32,678 bases of DNA from Lachnospiraceae bacterium (GTDB taxonomy: Bacteria > Bacillota > Clostridia > Lachnospirales > Lachnospiraceae), in the NCBI GenBank assembly GCA_024403335.1, contig JAKSSA010000029.1, positions 1 to 32,678 of the forward strand, read 5' to 3'. Position numbers and translations under genes: made by a program. Under the pieces are notes generated by a model. The model had not been told where the DNA came from. It was given only the letters and a program-made list of their open reading frames with translations, and made no database searches. Shown here one piece after another: positions 26,382 to 32,678 of this stretch. The number at the start of each line of letters is the position of its first letter. Position 1 is the stretch's first letter.

Positions 26382-26450
26382 AGACTAATATGCTTGCAGT
26401 ATTTTTTAGACTAATGTGTTTGCAGTAATTTTTAGATTAATGTTGCAGCT
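26382..26450. repeat. 26-bp imperfect tandem repeat between rpsR and the esterase gene
   Basis: Units begin AGACTAAT at 26382 and 26408 and AGATTAAT at 26434; the first two differ at a few positions and the third is degenerate. A second, weaker 19-bp repeat around AAGGCAACAAAAA follows at 26488-26518, next to the rpsR terminator. No gene is seen between 26266 and 26553. Confidence 0.7.
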
Positions 26451-26514
26451 TGCAATCAGATAAGTATAACCAAATACAACAACAAAGAAGGCAACAAAAA
26501 GCAGCAAAGGCAAC

Positions 26515-26539
26515 AAAAAAGCCTCCGATAAACGGAGGC
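26515..26539 (-). terminator. Intrinsic terminator after rpsR
   Basis: On the minus strand, GCCTCCG, a 5-nt loop, CGGAGGC, then six T, 14 bp beyond the rpsR stop. It closes the rpsF-ssb-rpsR operon. Confidence 0.95.
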
Positions 26540-26553
26540 CAATGATTTAATAA

Positions 26554-26835
26554 TTACTTTACTGCGAAAGGTAAAATTGCAATCTGACGAGCACGCTTTA
26601 CAGCAAGTGTAATGGCTCTCTGATGTCTTGCACATGTACCTGTATTTCTTCTGGGTAAAATCTTACCACATTCTGAAACGAACTTTCTTAACTTAGCAGC
26701 ATCCTTGTAATCTGTAGGGTCTGCATTCTTGTTTGCGCAGAATTCACAAACTTTTTTCTTCTTGCGCATAGGTCTCTTCTTGAAACCGTCAAGCTTATCC
26801 TGCTTATCAGGTCTACCCTGTCTTTAGTTAGGCAT
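26554..26835 (-). CDS. rpsR: 30S ribosomal protein S18 (bS18), with an in-frame TAA at codon 4
   Basis: The S18 body is clear: KVCEFCANK (zinc-type Cys pair), [46 protein letters not shown]. The expected start is the ATG at 26835, with GGAGG upstream. It reads M-P-N and then TAA (26826-26824), followed by 18 open codons to an in-frame ATG at 26769. Without the stop the protein would be 93 residues, a normal size; from ATG 26769 it is 71 residues. No GTG or TTG lies between. CAA to TAA is the simplest single change. The gene is essential in most bacteria, so reinitiation at 26769, readthrough, a sequence error, or a second rpsR copy elsewhere must be considered. Confidence 0.85.
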
Positions 26836-26863
26836 AGTATTTTTCCTCCATTAATATTTGATG

Positions 26864-27295
26864 TTAGTTAAACGGTAAATCGTCATCAGTTGAACTTGGA
26901 ATATTCATAAAGCCACTGTTATCATTGTAATTAGATGATGAACTGCTGCTTGGATATTCTGTACCACTTGCATCTGCTCCTGCTTTTTCGCAGAATTCGA
27001 AGCTGTCTACAACAACGTCTGTTGTGTAAACGGTCTGTCCGTCCTTCTGATAGCTACCTGTCTCAATACGTCCCTCAAGAAGTATTTTTGTTCCCTTGTG
27101 AACATATTTTTCAATTGTCTCAGCAGTCTTTCTCCATGCCTTGCAGCTGATGAAATCTGCCTGAGCATTACCCTGTTCATCTCTTCTTGCAAACTGTCTG
27201 TCAACAGCAATTGTAAATCTTGCAAGTGCGATGTCATTGTTACGTGTAACATTAGGATCTCTTGTAAGTCTTCCCATTAAAACAACTTTGTTCAT
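26864..27295 (-). CDS. ssb: Single-stranded DNA-binding protein
   Basis: A 143-residue protein with an OB-fold (MNKVVLMGRLTRDPNV, FTIAVDRQF, ADFISCKAWRKTAETI, GRIETGSY), a Ser/Asn-rich linker, and the acidic C-terminal tail DDDLPFN that recruits partner proteins. It sits between rpsF and rpsR, the standard Firmicute arrangement. AGGAGG precedes the ATG. Its 3' end is 28 bp from the rpsR start. Confidence 0.97.
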   Translation of the reverse strand: MNKVVLMGRLTRDPNVTRNNDIALARFTIAVDRQFARRDEQGNAQADFISCKAWRKTAETIEKYVHKGTKILLEGRIETGSYQKDGQTVYTTDVVVDSFEFCEKAGADASGTEYPSSSSSSNYNDNSGFMNIPSSTDDDLPFN

Positions 27296-27305
27296 GAAAA
27301 ACCTC

Positions 27306-27596
27306 CTACTCTTCGTCTAATCTCACGCACATAAATCTGATGACATTCTCCTGAATACGAAGTCTTGCTTCGATTTCAGCAGGAACAGTAGTTTCAGCAT
27401 CAAACTGGATGAAGTAATAATAACCTTCTGTCTGCTTCTGAATCTCATAAGCAAGTCTCTTCTTACCATAATCCTTAACGTCAGTAATCTGTCCGCCAAA
27501 GTCAGTAATGAATGATTTGCTCTTTTCCAATGTTGCAACCAATGTTTCTTCTTCAACATTTCCTGCTACAACAACTGTCAATTCATACTTTGCCAT
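27306..27596 (-). CDS. rpsF: 30S ribosomal protein S6 (bS6)
   Basis: A 96-residue protein that pairs with S18 on the 30S platform. Recognised by MAKYELTVVVAGNVEEE, the KKRLAYEIQKQTEGYYYFIQF strand-helix region and VIRFMCVRLDE at the end. It is first gene of the operon, preceded by AGGAGG and by a structured leader likely to be bound by S6:S18. Confidence 0.97.
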   Translation of the reverse strand: MAKYELTVVVAGNVEEETLVATLEKSKSFITDFGGQITDVKDYGKKRLAYEIQKQTEGYYYFIQFDAETTVPAEIEARLRIQENVIRFMCVRLDEE

Positions 27597-27624
27597 TGCT
27601 TTTTTCCTCCTTCTGGTCTATTGG

Positions 27625-27695
27625 CCCGCATAGCGAGCAAGGTGTGTCGCCTAAGCGACTATTGCGGGATGTCATCCGCGCAAAAACTTTCACGG
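27625..27695 (-). ncRNA. Candidate S6:S18-responsive leader upstream of rpsF
   Basis: On the minus strand, CCCGCA (27668-27663) pairs with TGCGGG (27630-27625). Inside, GTCGC and GCGAC form a second hairpin around a 4-nt loop, and a single-stranded segment ACACCTTGCTCGC lies between. This two-stem layout directly before rpsF fits the known class of leaders bound by the S6:S18 dimer. I could not align it with the consensus, so the assignment rests on position and fold. Confidence 0.65.
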
Positions 27696-27701
27696 GTGGT
27701 T

Positions 27702-27731
27702 ATTGTAACATACACCCACAATCCATGTCAA
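27702..27731 (-). promoter_or_regulatory. Promoter for rpsF-ssb-rpsR
   Basis: On the minus strand, perfect TTGACA (27731-27726), an 18-bp spacer, then TACAAT (27707-27702). Predicted transcript start near 27695, about 100 nt before rpsF. From here to 27906 the DNA is A/T-rich with no gene. Confidence 0.85.
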
Positions 27732-27906
27732 CCATTTTATTATCATTTGTCGTTATAAAATTGAATACTTGCCCTTTTTGTAAGAGTAAACGCCACTTCA
27801 TAAAGTGTTTTTCAAACTGGAAATAAACTTTTTACTTAAACTAAAATTGAATAAAAAGCAGATTATAATTTTTCACTCAAAAAAGCTTATCAATTCTTTT
27901 TTACTG

Positions 27907-30000
27907 TTACTTAAAGGCAATAGTTGTAAGATTGTTCATATCAAGTTCCTTTGTGCATTTTGCACTTTCACAAAGCTTGAGCTCTTTGCCTTTTCTTATA
28001 AATAAAGGTACTTCGTCAACCTCTACCTTAATATAATGGTCTCCCTTTTCCATTACCTTATTTTCGACAACAACATCACCCTTAAACTTAACAAAAAGCA
28101 TTTCCTCAGGTAAATAAACCATTCTTCCCCTTGCATTTTCGCAAACAACAGGAGTAATCATCAGACTGTCGCCATAAAGCAGCTGGTCTTCAATTTCATA
28201 TACTCTTTCATCGCTGTCATATTCAAAGAACAAAGGTTTAAACAAGCACTTGTTGTTCTCAACTGCCTTCATGTATTCTTCGTAAATATAAGGAAGTAAT
28301 CTATATCTTAAACGAATAATACCTGCAAATTCCTCAATATCGCCAAAACGGAAAAGCTCCTGTTCTCTTGTATCCCAGGCTGCATGATTTCTAAATAACG
28401 GAGTAAAAATGGAAAATGCTATCCATCTCTCCATCAGTTCCTTCTGACAATGACCACCAAATCCACCTGTATCAGCACCGGAATACAAAAATCCGCACAT
28501 ATTAAGTGAAGGCATCATTTTAACATTCATCAGCAAATGTCCCCACAAAGAACAGTTATCTCCTGTCCATATGCCGCCATAGCGGTGCATACCTATATAT
28601 GAAGCTCTCGAAAAAAGAAGGATTTTTTCACTGCTTAATTTTTCAAATTCCTGCATCGCAGCCTTTGTCATGTTAAAGCCAAAAACATTATGAACCTTAT
28701 CATGGCGCACTCTGAAACCATTTTCCGTCTTTTCAAGGAAATTTTCACAGCGCTTTATATCTTCAAGATCATATCCTGTTGCTTTACCCTCAGCGATTTC
28801 CTTTCGCATATCCTTTAAAGTTTCAGTCAAATCATGGTAAAAAAGCTTATGATCTTCAGGATTATTTGCAACAGAATTAAAAACTCCTCTTAAATTAAAC
28901 ACATTATAGATGTCAAGTTCCTTATCTTTAAAGCTTAAGACATATTCCCAGGCTTTTTTAAGCCCCTGCTCAGAGTAGAAGGTTGCAGGTTCATTCATGT
29001 CATTCCAAAATCCGTCAATGCCCTTATCTATAAGGAATTTGTAGCTTTGCCCAAACCATTCTGAGGCTTTTCTGTTAAGAAAATCAGGCATATGTGTTTT
29101 GCCTGGCCAAACACCAACAACAAAATTCTTTCCGTTTTCTTCCTTACAAAAATACTCTGACTCAACGCCCTCCTCGTAGGTTTTATATCCCTCTTTTATC
29201 TTTACTCCGGCATCAATTATCGGAATTAAATGGACTCCTTCATTCTTCATTTCCGATACAAAGCCCTCAAAATCAGGGAAAAACTTTTTGTTTACAGTAA
29301 AGTCCTCATATTCCTCCATGTAATCAATGTCCATGCAAAAAGCATCGATAGGAATATTATTCTTACGGTATTCTTCAAGAATATACTTAAAATCCTTTGG
29401 CTCATTATAGCCCCAGCGGCTCTGAATATAGCCCAAAGCCCAAAAAGGTGGTACATAGCTTTTTCCAATAAGTTCTCTGAATTCAGAAACTATTTTTTCA
29501 TATTCACTTGAAGACTCTAAATTATCATTTCCAAATCTGTTTTCATCTTTACAAGGATTTGCTGCACTGCAATTTTCTATCAGATAAATATTTGCATTTA
29601 CATCAGATAAAGAAATCGTTAAAAGATTTGAATCAGTAAATCCCAAGTCCCAAACAACCTTTCCGGGAGTATCAACAAACAAGCCAAAGTTATTCTCACC
29701 TTTATAAAGAATGAAATTGTGAGCTGCATAAAGTGATCTTTTGTCCTCATTATGACCTGACTCATCTGTACAATATGAGATAAACTCTTTTCCTCTTTTA
29801 TTAATACCACCGACATTTTCGCCCAACCCGAAAATCATGTCATTTCGTTTCATATTAAGGCTGAATTTCAAATACTCTTCACCATTATCATTTATCTTCT
29901 TTTCAGTAACAAAATATGGCAAAGCATTGTTCTCTTTCTCAATACATTTAACGACTGCCTCTGTAATAAAGGGATTTCCGTATATATATCGCCTAATCAT
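27907..30000 (-). CDS. Glycoside hydrolase family 31 alpha-glucosidase-type enzyme
   Basis: A 697-residue retaining alpha-glycosidase. Order: N-terminal beta-sandwich (about 1-170), catalytic barrel, C-terminal beta domains. The nucleophile is Asp334 in GFWNDMNEP; the probable acid/base is Asp481 in GIWTGDNCSLW. ALGYIQSRWGY and YSGADTGGFGG are also family-typical. No signal peptide, so it is probably cytoplasmic and acts on imported malto- or isomalto-oligosaccharides. An insertion of about 90 residues (roughly 346-436), Lys/Glu/Asp-rich and helical in look, follows the nucleophile motif before HNVFGF. ATG 30000 has AGAGGG upstream. Exact substrate is not readable. Confidence 0.93.
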   Translation of the reverse strand: MIRRYIYGNPFITEAVVKCIEKENNALPYFVTEKKINDNGEEYLKFSLNMKRNDMIFGLGENVGGINKRGKEFISYCTDESGHNEDKRSLYAAHNFILYKGENNFGLFVDTPGKVVWDLGFTDSNLLTISLSDVNANIYLIENCSAANPCKDENRFGNDNLESSSEYEKIVSEFRELIGKSYVPPFWALGYIQSRWGYNEPKDFKYILEEYRKNNIPIDAFCMDIDYMEEYEDFTVNKKFFPDFEGFVSEMKNEGVHLIPIIDAGVKIKEGYKTYEEGVESEYFCKEENGKNFVVGVWPGKTHMPDFLNRKASEWFGQSYKFLIDKGIDGFWNDMNEPATFYSEQGLKKAWEYVLSFKDKELDIYNVFNLRGVFNSVANNPEDHKLFYHDLTETLKDMRKEIAEGKATGYDLEDIKRCENFLEKTENGFRVRHDKVHNVFGFNMTKAAMQEFEKLSSEKILLFSRASYIGMHRYGGIWTGDNCSLWGHLLMNVKMMPSLNMCGFLYSGADTGGFGGHCQKELMERWIAFSIFTPLFRNHAAWDTREQELFRFGDIEEFAGIIRLRYRLLPYIYEEYMKAVENNKCLFKPLFFEYDSDERVYEIEDQLLYGDSLMITPVVCENARGRMVYLPEEMLFVKFKGDVVVENKVMEKGDHYIKVEVDEVPLFIRKGKELKLCESAKCTKELDMNNLTTIAFK

Positions 30001-30087
30001 TTTCTACCCTCTCTTTAACTTAATATTTTACAAATTATCCTGTCTTCCTCACAATAAAGCTTAATTCTATATAGCTTCTTAATCATC

Positions 30088-30384
30088 TTACCATTTCTTT
30101 TTAACATCAGGACAGTAATTATTCTTAACTACAGCTCTCATCTCAACATAGCACCCACATTTTTTGCAGACTCCATGAAGAAGATTTTCGCAGTTTTTAC
30201 AGCATTCAAGGCGCATTTTATAAAGCTCGTCATCTGCTTTAATATCAGGAGAAATTCTGTCAATATAATCTGCAACAGTTTTTATCAGTTCTTTGTCCCC
30301 AATGTCTTTTATCAGACACCGCTTGCAAAATCTGTATTTTTCACCATCTGTGCCTGAAAATACCTGATTTTCACCGTCTGTCAT
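30088..30384 (-). CDS. Small Cys-rich protein, DUF6171-like
   Basis: A 98-residue protein with Cys pairs arranged as probable zinc sites: CKRC in the first half, then CCKNC, and CKKCGC near the end, followed by VEMRAVVKNNYCPD. The cluster after residue 65 resembles a knuckle found in DUF6171 proteins and in short phage-associated proteins. No function is known. The ATG at 30384 has AGGAG 9 nt upstream. It lies between the GlgP terminator and the GH31 gene, in the same direction. Confidence 0.75.
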   Translation of the reverse strand: MTDGENQVFSGTDGEKYRFCKRCLIKDIGDKELIKTVADYIDRISPDIKADDELYKMRLECCKNCENLLHGVCKKCGCYVEMRAVVKNNYCPDVKKKW

Positions 30385-30420
30385 GTGCCTTCACTCCTTT
30401 TCAATCATTTTCAAAGATTG

Positions 30421-30449
30421 AAAAACTTCCTGCAATTTTTTGCAGGAAG
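30421..30449 (-). terminator. Intrinsic terminator after glgP
   Basis: On the minus strand, CTTCCTGCAA pairs perfectly with TTGCAGGAAG around AAAA, followed by TTTTT. It lies 13 bp beyond the glgP stop codon, before the DUF6171-like gene. Confidence 0.92.
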
Positions 30450-30462
30450 CTTACTTTACTTA

Positions 30463-32678
30463 TTAATCCAATTTAACTTTTTCAAGTTTCCAAATATCCT
30501 TAACATATTCTTCAATTGTTCTGTCTGAAGAGAATTTTCCTGACTTGGCAACATTTGTGATAGCTGCTTTAGCCCATCTTTGCTTGTCATTATAAAATTC
30601 TGTAATTCTCTTCTGTGCGTCCCTGTAGCTTTCGAAGTCCTTAAGAATAAAGTACTGGTCGGCCTTCTCGTAACCATTACTGTCAATCAAAGAAGTATAA
30701 AGTTCTCTGAAAAGTTCTGTATCTCCACCTGAGAAAGTACCATCAATCAAGGAGTCTACAACTTCTTTTATCTCATAGTTGCTTTCGTAGATGTCGCGAG
30801 GTCTGTACTGTCCGTTCTTTTCAAATGCAATAACTTCTTCTGAGCTTAAACCGAATATAACTTCGTTCTCAGCGCCTGCTTCTTCAACAATTTCAACATT
30901 CGCACCATCCATGGTTCCAATAGTAACAGCACCATTGAGCATGAACTTCATGTTACCTGTACCACTTGCTTCCTTTGAGGCTGTTGAAATCTGCTCTGAT
31001 ACATCAGAAGCGGCAAAAATAATTTCTGCATTTGAAACACGATAGTTTTCAATAAATACAACCTTTATTCTTCCATTTACTACAGGATCATTGTTTACTA
31101 CATCTGCAACTGAATTAATAAGCTTAATGATTGCCTTTGCTCTTCTGTATCCGGCAGATGCCTTTGCGCCAAAGATAAAGGTTCTCTTTGTAAATTCTGT
31201 ATCCGGATTCTTCAAAAGCTGCTTATACAGATAGATAACGTGCAAAATATTTAAAAGCTGTCTCTTGTATTCATGAAGTCTCTTTACCTGAACATCAAAA
31301 ATTGAATCAGGATCAACAACAATTCCATTATGCTTTAAAATATAATCAGCTAAGCGTTCCTTGTTCTTGCGCTTAATATCCATAAATTCCTTCTGAGCCT
31401 TTTTATTATCAGCCAAAGGAAGAAGCTTTTCAAGCTTTGACAAATCTGTAATCCATTCGTCACCAATCTGCTTTGTAACCCATGAAGCAAGTAAAGGATT
31501 ACCATGAAGAAGGAATCTTCTCTGAGTAATACCATTTGTCTTATTGTTGAATTTTTCAGGCCATAACTGATAAAAATCCTTCAACTGCTCATTCTTAAGA
31601 ATTTCGGTATGGAGTCTTGCAACACCATTTACTGAATATGAGGCACATATTGCAAGATTAGCCATTCTTACCTGACCATTGTAGAGAATTGCCATTGCCT
31701 TAATCTTTTCTTCGTCATTAGGATAGTTTGCTCTGATAAGAAGATTAAAACGGCGATTAATCTCATCAATAATCTGATAAACACGAGGAAGAAGTCTTTC
31801 GAATAATTCGATAGGCCACTTTTCAAGTGCTTCTGACATAATTGTATGGTTAGTATAAGCAACACACTTTGTTGTAACTTCCCATGCTTCATCCCATGTA
31901 AGATAATATTCATCGAGCAAAATTCTCATCAACTCACCAACTGTTACGGTAGGATGAGTATCATTAAGCTGGAAAACTACCTTTTCAGGAAGCTTCTTGA
32001 TATCATCATGAGTTTCCATATACTTTGAAACAGCTCTCTGAACTGAAGCTGATACAAAGAAATACTGCTGCTTAAGTCTAAGCTCCTTACCAGCATAATG
32101 ATTGTCATTAGGATACAAAACTTCGCAAATGGTTCTTGCAAGATTTTCCTGCTCAACCGCCTTCTTATAATCACCTTTGTCAAAGCTTTCAAGGTTGAAA
32201 TTGTTGATTGCTTCTGCATCCCATATTCTCAATGTATTAACAACTTTGTTTCCGTATCCAACGATAGGGAAATCATAAGGAATAGCAAGTACTGACTGAT
32301 AATCCTCCAAAGTGAAAACTTCACGTCCGTTTTCGTCAATAACCATCTTGGGATATCCGCCAAACTTAACTTCTACAGCATATTCACTTCTCTTGATTTC
32401 AAAAGGATTTCCGTCTCTTAACCAGTCATCGGGCTTTTCTACCTGGAAACCGTCTTTAATAGCCTGCTTGAACATACCATATTTGTAACGAATACCACAA
32501 CCATAAGCAGGATAACCAAGAGTTGAAAGTGATTCAAGGAAACATGCTGCCAAACGGCCCAAACCGCCATTTCCCAAAGCTGCATCAGGTTCTTCATCTT
32601 CGATCACGTTCAAATCAACACCAAGCTCATCAAGAGTTTCTCTTACAACTTCATCCTCTCTTAAGTTGATAATCATGT
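30463..32678 (-). CDS. glgP: Glycogen/maltodextrin phosphorylase, 5' end outside the window
   Basis: At least 737 residues of a GT35 phosphorylase that releases glucose-1-phosphate from alpha-1,4-glucans. Motifs: PDAALGNGGLGRLAACFLESL near the visible N terminus (quoted in part: GNGGLGRLAACFLES), QLNDTHP, TNHT, and the cofactor site EASGTGNMKFMLNG, in which the Lys encoded at 30946-30948 should carry pyridoxal phosphate. The ATG at 32676 is in the middle of the conserved NNxINLREDE-type region, so it is not the real start. About 80 N-terminal residues are missing at the window edge. Followed by a strong terminator. Confidence 0.97.
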   Translation of the reverse strand, partial: MIINLREDEVVRETLDELGVDLNVIEDEEPDAALGNGGLGRLAACFLESLSTLGYPAYGCGIRYKYGMFKQAIKDGFQVEKPDDWLRDGNPFEIKRSEYAVEVKFGGYPKMVIDENGREVFTLEDYQSVLAIPYDFPIVGYGNKVVNTLRIWDAEAINNFNLESFDKGDYKKAVEQENLARTICEVLYPNDNHYAGKELRLKQQYFFVSASVQRAVSKYMETHDDIKKLPEKVVFQLNDTHPTVTVGELMRILLDEYYLTWDEAWEVTTKCVAYTNHTIMSEALEKWPIELFERLLPRVYQIIDEINRRFNLLIRANYPNDEEKIKAMAILYNGQVRMANLAICASYSVNGVARLHTEILKNEQLKDFYQLWPEKFNNKTNGITQRRFLLHGNPLLASWVTKQIGDEWITDLSKLEKLLPLADNKKAQKEFMDIKRKNKERLADYILKHNGIVVDPDSIFDVQVKRLHEYKRQLLNILHVIYLYKQLLKNPDTEFTKRTFIFGAKASAGYRRAKAIIKLINSVADVVNNDPVVNGRIKVVFIENYRVSNAEIIFAASDVSEQISTASKEASGTGNMKFMLNGAVTIGTMDGANVEIVEEAGAENEVIFGLSSEEVIAFEKNGQYRPRDIYESNYEIKEVVDSLIDGTFSGGDTELFRELYTSLIDSNGYEKADQYFILKDFESYRDAQKRITEFYNDKQRWAKAAITNVAKSGKFSSDRTIEEYVKDIWKLEKVKLD

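Noticed and set aside
26554-26835. Frameshift as the cause of the rpsR interruption
   Set aside because: The frame before and after the TAA is the same and the spacing to the S18 core is normal, so a nonsense codon explains it without an indel.
27772-27815. Small hairpin around CACTT/AAGTG followed by T-run on the plus strand
   Set aside because: The stem is only 5 bp and no plus-strand gene ends there.

Overview
The window looks like core chromosome of a low-GC, Gram-positive anaerobe of the Clostridia, most likely a Lachnospiraceae member (Butyrivibrio/Roseburia/Eubacterium type). This rests on A/T-rich codon use and intergenic DNA, strong AGGAGG ribosome-binding sites, the gene order gdpP-rplI-dnaB-mecA, an M16C metalloprotease, HemZ, a DUF1858 plus mini-ferredoxin pair, and the absence of any outer-membrane gene. 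The assignment is inferred from gene content, not from a marker search. Nearly all genes are on the minus strand. The exceptions are a hybrid histidine kinase and the DUF1858/ferredoxin pair.

Layout, left to right. 1-120: a start-less fragment resembling the C-terminal part of a DUF4143-type ATPase. 146-3460: rRNA methyltransferase (RlmD family), recO and era. 3517-8701: M16C peptidase, PilZ protein, hemZ. 8797-12912: bifunctional rel and a cytoplasmic hybrid histidine kinase, divergently transcribed from two promoters that share one palindromic -35 hexamer. 13200-15564: a two-gene ABC exporter. 15738-19418: the rpmG-secE-nusG-rplK-rplA-(L10 leader)-rplJ-rplL cluster, which ends at a strong terminator with no rpoBC behind it. 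19458-20028: DUF1858 protein and a 2[4Fe-4S] ferredoxin. 20100-25020: gdpP-rplI-dnaB-mecA, closely packed. 25186-26363: a CE2-like esterase with its own promoter. 26515-27731: rpsF-ssb-rpsR with a leader RNA. 27907-32678: a GH31 alpha-glucosidase, a small cysteine-rich DUF6171-like protein and a glycogen phosphorylase cut off by the right edge.

How the genes fit together. Most of the window is translation, replication/repair and export. Three nucleotide-messenger systems are present: Rel for (p)ppGpp, GdpP for c-di-AMP and PilZ for c-di-GMP. GH31 and GlgP point to intracellular alpha-glucan use. Ribosomal protein genes carry several feedback elements: two near-identical candidate L1 sites before rplK and rplA, an L10 leader with attenuator, and a candidate S6:S18 leader.

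Most notable oddities. (1) The symmetric rel/kinase promoter pair. (2) An in-frame TAA at codon 4 of rpsR. (3) Short imperfect tandem duplications next to gene ends at several places, in two cases copying the start or the stop of the gene itself. I see no CRISPR array, insertion sequence, prophage, rRNA or tRNA. Nothing here is clearly a new defence or biosynthetic system.
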